Source: an uncultured Lachnospiraceae bacterium (GTDB lineage: Bacteria; Bacillota; Clostridia; Lachnospirales; Lachnospiraceae). Taken from it: a stretch of DNA of 20,864 nt. Shown piece after piece: positions 13,247-20,709 of the stretch. Each line of letters opens with the position of its first letter. The stretch's first letter is position 1. Both the position numbers and the translations under genes were made by a program. The DNA lies in assembly GCA_902803625.1 (NCBI GenBank), contig CADCQV010000151.1:1-20864 (forward strand), read 5' to 3'. The notes beneath the pieces were generated by a model, which saw only the letters and a list, made by a program, of their open reading frames with translations, ran no database searches and was not told the DNA's origin.

Positions 13247-15484
13247 ATGGGGATTGCGGAGCAGGGAAAAAAGGAACGGCCGAAGGGATGGCTGAGCGGA
13301 AGTGACAGCCGGAACAAGGTCAGCTTAAAGATCAAGATTTTTATAATGTGTGTTTCTCTTGTTTCTGCAGCGGTGCTTGTTTTTGCAGTGCTCGGAGTCA
13401 TACAGTTCGGAAGGTTTGCGGATCTTCTTTCCGAATCCGGTGCCGAGCAGGACAGGATCGTAGCCGATACAACCACGAGTACCATGTATAAAACGGCTAC
13501 CGGAAGCTTCCAGAAATACGTTGAAGCTGATGCGGAGATAATCGACAATGAATTCTGGCTTATGAAGCATGATGTCGAGATGCTTTCCAAAGGGGTTCAG
13601 GAAATACTTGAGCACCCGGACGACTACGCCGAAAAACCGGTATCCATCCCCCTGGCTTCCGATGAGGGCAAGCTTTCCGCCCAGCTTCTTTATTCCAGGG
13701 ATGCGGACAGGGGGGATAAGGAGATGATGTCTTCCATCCGGAAGCTGGCAAATCTGAATGACCAGATGTCCTATATCGTTGGTACCAGTGAAACCATAAA
13801 CGACTGCCTGATAGCTCTTCCCGGAGGCGCCACCATATATATGGACAGGCACCCGGAGCAGAAGATCGGGGATGACGGGAGGGTTCTGCCCTTTAATTCC
13901 GACAGAAGGCCTTATTATGTGGGTGCCTATCTTACGGGAAAAACCTTTTTTGCCCCGACGAATTATGACTATTTCAATGATTCCATGGAGGTTATGCTGG
14001 GTGTTCCCGTGTATGTGAAAGGCAGGCTGGCCGCAGTGGTTGCCGGATCGAGACTTCTGTCGGGAATGGAGGACATGATAGAGCGGATGGATTTAAGTGA
14101 TGGCAGCTTTATCTGTCTTATCAACGAGAGCGGCAACATCATCTATTCCCAGCGGAAGAACGGGGAGCTGGCAATAAGCGATCATAACAGGGGAAGCATT
14201 CTGGTAAGTCCCAATGTGGAGCTGGTTGATTTCCTGCAGAAAGCCCTGGAAGGCGGAAAGGGCTATGAACAGCTGGAAATCGACGGAGAACCAACAATCC
14301 TTGCATACGCACCGCTGAAAACCGTGGGATGGACACTTTTACTCGGAATATCTGACAGGGAGCTGGAAAAGCCTGCGAAGGATCTGGTCAAGAGGATGGA
14401 CGTGATATCAGGTGAGACCCTGGAGAAGACCGGATTTATCTCAAAGCAGACACAGCTTATTATGATCCTTATTGCCATTGCGCTTATAGCCTTTTCCATT
14501 TTCTTTTCCCTGCAGAATGCCGGCAGGCTCGTCCGGCCCATTATGGAGCTGAAGAATGCGGGCATAAGGTTTATCGAGAGAGACGCTATCGAGATGGAGA
14601 CCGCACCGAATTATTTCGGTTCACTGAATCTTTTTACAGGTGATGAGATAGAGGATCTCTGGGTCACCATGCAGGATCTGGAGATAAATATCGTGACATC
14701 GGTCCGCTCACTCAAGCGTGTAACGGCAGAAAAGGAAAGGATAGATACAGAGCTTTCGGTTGCCACAAAGATACAGTCGGATATGCTTCCTCAGATATTT
14801 CCGGCATTTCCGGAGAGGAGCGAATTTGACATATACTCCACTATGACACCCGCAAAGGAGGTTGGAGGAGACTTCTATGACTTCTTCCTTATAGATGACG
14901 ACCATCTGGCCCTTGTAATGGCTGATGTGTCGGGGAAAGGGGTGCCTGCAGCTTTATTTATGGTCATAGCAAAGACCATCATAAAGAACGTGACGCTTAC
15001 CGGGAAATACAAGGGACCCGGGGGAATACTCTATGACGTAAATAATAAGCTATATGAGGGCAATGATGAAAGCATGTTCGTTACCGTATGGCTCGGTATT
15101 CTGACCATATCCACAGGACATCTGGTGTCTGCCAACGGAGGGCATGAATTCCCGGCGATCTGCAGGAAGGGCGGACAGTATGAGCTGATAAAGGATGAGC
15201 ACGGTCCGGGGCTCGGAATGTTTGACGATGTTGATTTCGAGGAGTGGGAAGGCGACTTAAAGAGCGGGGATATGCTGTTCCTGTATACGGACGGAGTTCC
15301 CGAGGCCACGGATTCCCAAAGTGAGCTCTTCGGAATAGACCGGATGCTGAATGCGCTTGATGACAGCAGGAAGGAAGAGAATCTGCAGGGCATGCTCGGA
15401 AAGGTAAGAGAGCATGTGGACAGCTTCGTGGGAGATGCCCCGCAGTTTGATGACCTTACTATGACCATATTCGTATATAAGTGA
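13247..15484 (+). CDS. Cache-HAMP-SpoIIE (PP2C) membrane sensor phosphatase
   Basis: A 745-residue protein-serine phosphatase controlled by an extracellular sensor. After a basic N-terminus comes helix 1 (31-53), a large extracellular region (about 55-400) that looks like a double Cache domain (FNSDRRPYYVGAYLTGKTFFAP, then ILAYAPLKTVGWTLLLGI), helix 2 (about 401-421), a HAMP-like and coiled linker (422-512), and a SpoIIE/RsbU phosphatase domain (513-745). Metal ligands are visible: EVGGDFYD (Asp542), ADVSGKG (Asp560), TDGV (Asp682), DDLT (Asp735/Asp736). Family members dephosphorylate STAS anti-anti-sigma proteins or related partners; no STAS or anti-sigma kinase gene is in this window. The ATG immediately follows the stop of the binding protein, which suggests co-production and possibly physical interaction. 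Confidence 0.9.
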   Translation: MGIAEQGKKERPKGWLSGSDSRNKVSLKIKIFIMCVSLVSAAVLVFAVLGVIQFGRFADLLSESGAEQDRIVADTTTSTMYKTATGSFQKYVEADAEIIDNEFWLMKHDVEMLSKGVQEILEHPDDYAEKPVSIPLASDEGKLSAQLLYSRDADRGDKEMMSSIRKLANLNDQMSYIVGTSETINDCLIALPGGATIYMDRHPEQKIGDDGRVLPFNSDRRPYYVGAYLTGKTFFAPTNYDYFNDSMEVMLGVPVYVKGRLAAVVAGSRLLSGMEDMIERMDLSDGSFICLINESGNIIYSQRKNGELAISDHNRGSILVSPNVELVDFLQKALEGGKGYEQLEIDGEPTILAYAPLKTVGWTLLLGISDRELEKPAKDLVKRMDVISGETLEKTGFISKQTQLIMILIAIALIAFSIFFSLQNAGRLVRPIMELKNAGIRFIERDAIEMETAPNYFGSLNLFTGDEIEDLWVTMQDLEINIVTSVRSLKRVTAEKERIDTELSVATKIQSDMLPQIFPAFPERSEFDIYSTMTPAKEVGGDFYDFFLIDDDHLALVMADVSGKGVPAALFMVIAKTIIKNVTLTGKYKGPGGILYDVNNKLYEGNDESMFVTVWLGILTISTGHLVSANGGHEFPAICRKGGQYELIKDEHGPGLGMFDDVDFEEWEGDLKSGDMLFLYTDGVPEATDSQSELFGIDRMLNALDDSRKEENLQGMLGKVREHVDSFVGDAPQFDDLTMTIFVYK

Positions 15485-15500
15485 TAGGTAGACCGAAGGA

Positions 15501-16310
15501 TTGCAGATAATTATCGTTGATGATGAAATGATTGAGCTTCAGGGGATCGAGGACACGGTCAGAAGAGTACGCTCCGATGCCGTGCTGTATTCCTTTGATG
15601 ACCCTCTCGAGGCCTTGAAGCTTGCAGAGGAGCGCAGCATTGATGTGGCGTTTCTGGACATTGAGATGCCGGTTATGAACGGGCTGGAGCTGGCAGCCAG
15701 ATTGAAGGAGCTACGGGCGGAGATCAATATCATTTTTATTACCGCCTATAAGGAGTATATGCAGGAAGCCTTCAAGCTTCATGCAAGCGGATATCTCCTT
15801 AAGCCTGTGACAGAGGACATGGTTTTCCGGGAGCTTATCGATCTCAGAAATGCTCCTTCGACAGACAGGAAAAAGGTAAGGATTTCTGCCTTCGGAAGCT
15901 TTACGGTTTTTGTGGATGATAAGCCGGTGGGGTTCCAATACAGCAAGTCAGAGGAGATACTTGCGATACTCGTGGATCTTCGCGGTGCCTCCGCAGACAC
16001 AGACAGGATAAGGACATTATTATGGCCTGAGGATAATTCCATCGCTGATCATGCGTCCTACATCAGTACTCTGAAGAAGGACATGATAAACACCTTTTCA
16101 AGGCTGGGAATAAATGATCTTTTCCGCCTGGAGGGAGACGGGATCAGTCTTGTGACGGAAGCAGTGGAGTGTGATTACTATGATTATCTGGAGGGAAAGG
16201 CGGAAGCCAGACCCTTTGAAGGTATATATATGGAACGTTATTCCTGGGCTGAGCCTACAGTAGCAGTTCTGGAAAAGATAAGGCGGGAAAGAGCCGGCCT
16301 GAATAAATGA
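15501..16310 (+). CDS. Response regulator with SARP-type winged helix (canonical receiver)
   Basis: A 269-residue cytoplasmic regulator. The receiver domain (1-115) has the full acidic set: D7/D8 in IIIVDDE, phosphoacceptor D53 in FLDIEMPVMNG, T81 and K101 in GYLLKP. A linker leads to an OmpR/SARP-like winged-helix domain (about 125-220; RISAFGSFTVFVDDKPV, then YISTLKKDMINTF) and a short tail (CDYYDYLEG ... GIYMERYSWAE) that matches the very start of a BTAD domain, the rest of which is absent. The start is TTG 15501; MQIIIVDDE is the normal receiver start and no other codon is near, but AAGGA abuts it directly. It is the likely target of the kinase at 10145, although that kinase class more often pairs with LytTR regulators. 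Confidence 0.88.
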   Translation: MQIIIVDDEMIELQGIEDTVRRVRSDAVLYSFDDPLEALKLAEERSIDVAFLDIEMPVMNGLELAARLKELRAEINIIFITAYKEYMQEAFKLHASGYLLKPVTEDMVFRELIDLRNAPSTDRKKVRISAFGSFTVFVDDKPVGFQYSKSEEILAILVDLRGASADTDRIRTLLWPEDNSIADHASYISTLKKDMINTFSRLGINDLFRLEGDGISLVTEAVECDYYDYLEGKAEARPFEGIYMERYSWAEPTVAVLEKIRRERAGLNK

Positions 16311-16331
16311 GAAGGGAGGGGAGTTAAGTAA

Positions 16332-16889
16332 ATGGACGGAAAAACCAGAAAAACAGATCTTGAAGAATTGTCAAAGGGGTTATTCCCGGGGAAGACCGGG
16401 AAAAAGGTCATTAATCCGAGACATCAGGCATTGCCGGTGTCAAAGTCATATCCGGCAGTCAGAAGATCCGGAAAGGCATACAGAAAATTCAGGACCGAGG
16501 ACGGTGATGACGCTACACTGTCGGAGGAACTCGCAGGTTCTATAATGGAGCTTGACGGGATAGTGGACAGGCTTTTCTCATACGGGGATGAAAACGGAGA
16601 GGGTCTGGATGCCGTGTATAATGAGTGCTATTTTGACACGATCAGGGCAAATGAGCTTCTCACCGGTATAAACTACAAGCTTAACCGCTTTATCGCCGGA
16701 AATAAGAAAAAAGAAAAAAGCGATATAAAAGGAAGCCGGGGAATAGACAAATTGTACGCCCTGACGGGGAATCTGGAGCATGACATGAAGGTGTTCACCG
16801 ACAGTCTGGAAAGGAAATACGGTCTGGGAAGGAAGATTTCTAAGGATTCTATTGATGCACCGGTGATGACATCGGGACCGGAGGATTAA
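16332..16889 (+). CDS. Unknown soluble protein in signalling operon
   Basis: I do not recognise this 185-residue protein. It has no signal peptide or membrane segment. Residues 1-52 are very basic and proline/glycine-containing, likely disordered. Residues 60-110 are acidic and helical (ELAGSIMELDGIVDRLF; YNECYFDTIRANELL). A second basic patch (KKKEKSDIKGSR, about 125-136) precedes another helix (LYALTGNLEHDMKVF) and a short disordered tail. ATG 16332 has a strong AGGGAGGGG ribosome site (16313-16321). It lies 21 bases after the response regulator and 3 bases before a membrane protein gene, so it is a real member of the operon. The alternating charge pattern suggests an adaptor or protein-binding role, which is a guess. 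Confidence 0.7.
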   Translation: MDGKTRKTDLEELSKGLFPGKTGKKVINPRHQALPVSKSYPAVRRSGKAYRKFRTEDGDDATLSEELAGSIMELDGIVDRLFSYGDENGEGLDAVYNECYFDTIRANELLTGINYKLNRFIAGNKKKEKSDIKGSRGIDKLYALTGNLEHDMKVFTDSLERKYGLGRKISKDSIDAPVMTSGPED

Positions 16890-16892
16890 TAT

Positions 16893-17543
16893 ATGGACTG
16901 GAAAACTACGGTAAATAGCTTTGTGGAAGTATTTGCTAATCTTGATTTCAGAAACGGTCCGCTGTTTTATGTGGTCGGAATAGTGGCGGCCGGATATTGC
17001 TGTCTGGAGGGTTATCGCATATACAAGATGCTGCTCGGGGTTATGGGCTTTGCACTGGGTTTCCGGATCGGATTTCTGCTCTTCGGAAGTCTGGGATTTT
17101 CAAATGAAGTCCTGCTCATGATGGAGACCTTTATGGGACTGATACTTTGTGTAGTGTCCTACAGGATATTCCTTGCGGGGATCTTCATTGCGGTATTTCA
17201 GTTCGCATCCTCCAATCTTCCGGTGTATGTGGAGGCCTTTCTGCATGACAGGGTGAAATACAGCTTTTTGGTCACGGGCGTTGTAGTCACGATCATTTCC
17301 GGGCTTCTCGCCTTTGGCATAGCGAAGCTCTCTGTCAGTATGACGAGGACCGTACTGGTCTGTCTCACTGCCGTGGTGGGAGGCTTTGCGGTGGTCAATT
17401 TCCTGGTGGGGCTTATTCCGGTCTTTCCCTATGAGGTTTCTCTTCCGGAGCCATCTTCACCAATATGGCTGTTCCTGAAGATCGGACTGTCGGCGGCAGG
17501 GGTTGGCATACAGGATGTGAAGGATTCTCCGGGTCTGGTATAG
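16893..17543 (+). CDS. Polytopic membrane protein, DUF4203/TMEM198-like
   Basis: A 216-residue protein with about seven hydrophobic segments. The pattern CCLEGYRIYKMLLGVMGFALGFRIG (residues 33-57, a GYR-x-K...GF..G arrangement) resembles DUF4203 (TMEM198-like) membrane proteins, whose function in bacteria is not known. The end is a short hydrophilic tail. ATG 16893 follows the previous TAA by three bases; there is no strong ribosome site, so translation probably depends on coupling. Its place between two regulator genes suggests it takes part in the sensing circuit as a membrane partner, but nothing in the sequence proves this. Confidence 0.65.
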   Translation: MDWKTTVNSFVEVFANLDFRNGPLFYVVGIVAAGYCCLEGYRIYKMLLGVMGFALGFRIGFLLFGSLGFSNEVLLMMETFMGLILCVVSYRIFLAGIFIAVFQFASSNLPVYVEAFLHDRVKYSFLVTGVVVTIISGLLAFGIAKLSVSMTRTVLVCLTAVVGGFAVVNFLVGLIPVFPYEVSLPEPSSPIWLFLKIGLSAAGVGIQDVKDSPGLV

Positions 17544-17548
17544 AAGAA

Positions 17549-18232
17549 ATGGTGATCCTTGTTTACGACAGCTCGGGAAAGGCGGCAGACAGTCTTACCG
17601 GCATGCTTAAAGCCGGATACGGAGAGGATAATGTCCATTATTTCACCGACCGGGCGAAGCTTATGCGCTATGCGGACAGACATATTTTCCATGTGGTCTT
17701 CCTGTGTCTGTCTGCTCAGGCGGAAGAAGAACTGGATGATGCAGGGAAGCTCTGCCTTATTATTCCCGGGGTAAATCTGATCATTATAAGCGAAGACGAA
17801 AGGTATATGTCCCGCGCGCTGAAGCTGCACGCAAGCGGGTACATATGCCTTCCTTTAACGGAAGAAGCAGTGGATTCGGAGCTTCAAAACCTGCTCTACC
17901 CGGTCTATGACGATCTCCCACTTTTAAGGCTGGAACGCAGAAACGGCATAACGGTCTATATTGATGAAAAGCCGGTGAGCTTTGCTTACAAAAAGACGGG
18001 GGAGCTTCTCGCACTCCTTTTCGATATGGAGGGAGGAATGCTCAGTAATGAGGTTATGATCGACAGATTGTGGGAAGAAAGCAAGGATATCGATAAGAGC
18101 CGCTCATACCTGCAGAATGTCCGTTCAGATCTTATCCATACATTGTCTACCTGGGGGCTTAAGGGGGCAGTAAAGCATAAAAGAGGCAGGATGTGGCTTG
18201 ATATGAGCAGATTCAGAGGTGTGTATTCCTGA
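17549..18232 (+). CDS. Pseudo-receiver SARP-type regulator (phospho-Asp replaced by Cys)
   Basis: A 227-residue paralogue of the regulator at 15501. The N-terminal domain keeps the receiver layout, but the acidic pocket is lost (YDSS instead of VDDE), the phosphoacceptor is Cys53 (FLCLSAQ instead of FLDIEMP), and the conserved Lys is Leu (GYICLP instead of GYLLKP). The identical KLHASGY and similar DEKPVSFAYKKTGELLALLFD confirm the relationship. The winged-helix domain (about 125-227) is complete, but the BTAD-like tail is missing. It cannot be controlled by classical Asp phosphorylation; it may act constitutively, form heterodimers with the other regulator, or respond through Cys53. ATG 17549 lies five bases after the previous stop with only a weak GAAGAA site; earlier in-frame codons would overlap the membrane gene by ~80 bases. 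Confidence 0.82.
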   Translation: MVILVYDSSGKAADSLTGMLKAGYGEDNVHYFTDRAKLMRYADRHIFHVVFLCLSAQAEEELDDAGKLCLIIPGVNLIIISEDERYMSRALKLHASGYICLPLTEEAVDSELQNLLYPVYDDLPLLRLERRNGITVYIDEKPVSFAYKKTGELLALLFDMEGGMLSNEVMIDRLWEESKDIDKSRSYLQNVRSDLIHTLSTWGLKGAVKHKRGRMWLDMSRFRGVYS

Positions 18233-18338
18233 TACGCCGGGGCTCATTTTTCGTGCCGGGCTGTATATATAAAAGAAAGTAAACGATCAGGGGCAGATAA
18301 AGATTCCGTCCCGGGTGTGACAGATAAGGAGGCCTGCT
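18233..18338. other. Short intergenic gap before GGDEF gene
   Basis: 106 bases. A TATATATAAAAG stretch (18264-18275) resembles a -10 region but has no matching -35, and no hairpin with a T run is visible. The strong AAGGAGG (18326-18332) belongs to the next gene. The GGDEF gene could be read from the signalling operon or from a weak local promoter. Confidence 0.4.
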
Positions 18339-19835
18339 TTGAGTGTTATTTCCCTGATACTGGCAAATTACATTCTTATAGCGGAATTGATGGGATTATG
18401 GATAATGCTGGATTCCAATGTCCATCTGAAAAGAAGGACTATAAAGGTGACCCGCATTGTGATCATTCTCATTTTCGCGGAAGCATTGTTCTGGGGCATT
18501 GAAAGATGGACAAGGGAGATCGGGCATCTGACCTTTATCCGTGTAATACTGACACCTACCATCTACCTTCTTCATCCCATTATCCTGCTGGGGATCATGG
18601 AAATGGCGGAATTTCTGAAGAAGCACAGATTTCTTTATTATCTGCCGGTTATCATCTGTGCACCGGTTTTGTACACCTCCCAGTGGACACACCTCATTTA
18701 CTGGTTTTCAGATGACAATCTCTATGTGGGAGCAGACAGTTTACTGCAGTATTTTCCCTATTTTCTGTTTTTACTCTACGTTATCCTTTTTGTGGGCCTG
18801 TTCACGGCGAGATACGCCTGCTTTGGTTCGGCGGAGAGAAAGGGTACTCTGGTAAGCGTAATAGCTGCCACCGTAGGGGTTACGCTTCATGTCATCTACG
18901 GGATAGACGAGGACTACAGTACGCTTTTTGCTTCCCTGCTGCTCATATATTATCTGTCCCTGTATGTATTGTCGTCCAAGGAGGATACACTTACCCATCT
19001 TTTTAACCGTCAGTGCTATTATGCGGATTCGAAGAGACTGAAGGATCAGATCACTGCAGTAGTATCCGTGGATATGAATGATCTGAAAAAAATAAATGAC
19101 AGTCAGGGACATAACGCGGGAGATGAGGCGCTGAAAACCGTGGCGGACTGTCTGACCAGGGGGAAGATGAGGAATAAAAAGGTGTACCGTATAGGCGGGG
19201 ACGAATATGCGGTGTTTTATCTGGACAAAAGCGAGGAAGAAGTCCGAAAAGATATGGAGGATATGCGGGCAAACCTGGGCCGGACGAAATATGAGTGCGC
19301 TTTCGGATATGAAATGGTAAATAAGAAGGATGTCGATATTGATAATACCATGAGCCTTGCAGATAAGGAAATGTATGCGAATAAGGCAAAGCTTAAGGAT
19401 ACCAATGAGCGCAGGATCGCAGCCCACAAGGAGGCTACGATCCGGGTTATGCACGAGGCTCTGGGATCGGGAATGTGGGGTATGGAATTTGATGAAGCGG
19501 GAAAAATGATCTCCGTTGAGTGGAGTCCCGAATTCAGAAAGATGGTCGGATATAAGGATGAGAACGACTTTCCCGATAAGCTTGAGTCCTGGTCTGACCT
19601 TCTGCATCCCGATGATAAGAAAGCGGTTCTGAAGGAATTCAGAGATACCATAAATGATTATTCCGGTCATAAGAACTATGATGTGGAATATCGCCTCAGG
19701 GTAAGAAACGGGGAATGGCGGTGGTTTCACGCTATCGGAAGACTATTAAGGCGTGATAACGGAGTTCCGCTCTCTTATGTGGGAATGTTCGTTGATATAA
19801 CCGACAAGATGGGAGTAAACGGAGTTACCGGGTGA
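18339..19835 (+). CDS. Membrane GGDEF protein with C-terminal PAS domain
   Basis: A 498-residue putative diguanylate cyclase that makes cyclic di-GMP from GTP. Residues 5-212 are a membrane module of about six or seven helices. The GGDEF domain spans about 214-355, with LTHLFNRQCY, VDMNDLKKINDSQGHNAGDEAL and active site GGDEY (286-290); no RxxD inhibitory site precedes it. A PAS_3-type domain follows (about 370-490: WSPEFRKMVGY, LHPDDKKAVL, WRWFHAIGRLL, YVGMFVDITD). PAS domains normally precede GGDEF, so this order is unusual. The TTG start is supported by AAGGAGG six bases upstream. The stop is four bases before the next ATG. The membrane module shares features with the kinase at 10145 (DNLY loop, GYS/DYS-S helix), suggesting a related input signal. 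Confidence 0.87.
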   Translation: MSVISLILANYILIAELMGLWIMLDSNVHLKRRTIKVTRIVIILIFAEALFWGIERWTREIGHLTFIRVILTPTIYLLHPIILLGIMEMAEFLKKHRFLYYLPVIICAPVLYTSQWTHLIYWFSDDNLYVGADSLLQYFPYFLFLLYVILFVGLFTARYACFGSAERKGTLVSVIAATVGVTLHVIYGIDEDYSTLFASLLLIYYLSLYVLSSKEDTLTHLFNRQCYYADSKRLKDQITAVVSVDMNDLKKINDSQGHNAGDEALKTVADCLTRGKMRNKKVYRIGGDEYAVFYLDKSEEEVRKDMEDMRANLGRTKYECAFGYEMVNKKDVDIDNTMSLADKEMYANKAKLKDTNERRIAAHKEATIRVMHEALGSGMWGMEFDEAGKMISVEWSPEFRKMVGYKDENDFPDKLESWSDLLHPDDKKAVLKEFRDTINDYSGHKNYDVEYRLRVRNGEWRWFHAIGRLLRRDNGVPLSYVGMFVDITDKMGVNGVTG

Positions 19836-19839
19836 GACT

Positions 19840-20709
19840 ATGCGGAAATCAGAAGAATTCAGGCAGATAAGCATCGAAGGCTGTAAGCTTATCGGAATGG
19901 GGGCTCACGGCAAGGTATACAGGACAGGGCCGGATGAGATAGTCAAGGTTTACAGAGAAGACATCCCCCTTTCCAATATACAGGCGGAGAAGGAAAAGTC
20001 CAGGAAAGCCCTTATCCTCGGGCTTCCCACTGCCATCTCCTTTGATATAGTGAAGGTGGGCGGGAATTTCGGCGCCGTATATGAGCTTATCGATGCAGAG
20101 GCCACCGAAAAATTCATTGGCAGAAGCAGAGAAAATCTCGACAGATTCATATCAATGTCGGTAGAGCTTCTAAAGCTTATTCATTCGATAAAGGTTAATA
20201 AGGATGAGTTCCCCGATATGAAGGCCGATCATCTGAAATGGCTTGAAAATGCAAGGGGGCTTCTGGGTGATGACAAGGCGGACAGGATAAAGGAGATCAT
20301 AGAAGAGGTTCCCGATACGGAAACCCTTCTTCACGGGGATTTCCACATAAAAAACATTATCATAAGTAAGGGCGAGCCTATGCTGATCGACATGGATACC
20401 CTGTGCTATGGAGATCCGGTATTTGACCTTGCCACCATATCGAATTCATATTATTCATTTCCCCGGATGGCCGCCGATGCGGCAACCGGATTCCTCGGTA
20501 TCAGCGTGGAGGATGCAGGTTATATCTGGCAGCAGACGCTTAAGCTGTATCATCCGGAAATGGACAGGGCAGAGCTTTTTGAAAGGGAAAGAATATGCAG
20601 GATCCTCGGGTGTCTTCGCATTCTTGATTTCGGAAAACGGGGCGGAGATCCGGAACACAGGGAATTGATCATAGGGAAAAGTCTGGAATTTATTGATTCC
20701 CTGGTGTGA
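19840..20709 (+). CDS. Aminoglycoside phosphotransferase-like kinase (TIGR02172-like)
   Basis: A 289-residue soluble protein with a protein-kinase-like fold. The N-lobe has a glycine loop GMGAHGKVYRTG (19-30) and a probable ATP-binding lysine K36 in EIVKVYRE. The catalytic loop is LLHGDFHIKNII (H165, D167, N172) and the metal-binding motif LIDMDTL (D184), followed by YGDPVFDLAT, all as in the APH family. It resembles the TIGR02172 group found in many copies in Fibrobacter and Clostridia, whose substrates are unknown, so antibiotic resistance should not be assumed. The ATG follows the GGDEF stop by four bases, so the two are probably co-translated and may share a pathway. Confidence 0.83.
   Translation: MRKSEEFRQISIEGCKLIGMGAHGKVYRTGPDEIVKVYREDIPLSNIQAEKEKSRKALILGLPTAISFDIVKVGGNFGAVYELIDAEATEKFIGRSRENLDRFISMSVELLKLIHSIKVNKDEFPDMKADHLKWLENARGLLGDDKADRIKEIIEEVPDTETLLHGDFHIKNIIISKGEPMLIDMDTLCYGDPVFDLATISNSYYSFPRMAADAATGFLGISVEDAGYIWQQTLKLYHPEMDRAELFERERICRILGCLRILDFGKRGGDPEHRELIIGKSLEFIDSLV

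Noticed and set aside
18233..18338. Cyclic di-GMP riboswitch in front of the GGDEF gene
   Set aside because: The gap has no recognisable GEMM-type conserved core or paired stems, and it is barely long enough.
18771..19730. Long minus-strand reading frame (319 codons) opposite the GGDEF gene
   Set aside because: The + strand frame carries a complete GGDEF and PAS domain; the minus frame has no domain, no ribosome site and odd composition, so it is a shadow.
19840..20709. Antibiotic resistance gene
   Set aside because: The catalytic motifs are APH-like, but the overall pattern fits the uncharacterised TIGR02172-like group and the context is signalling, so resistance is not supported.
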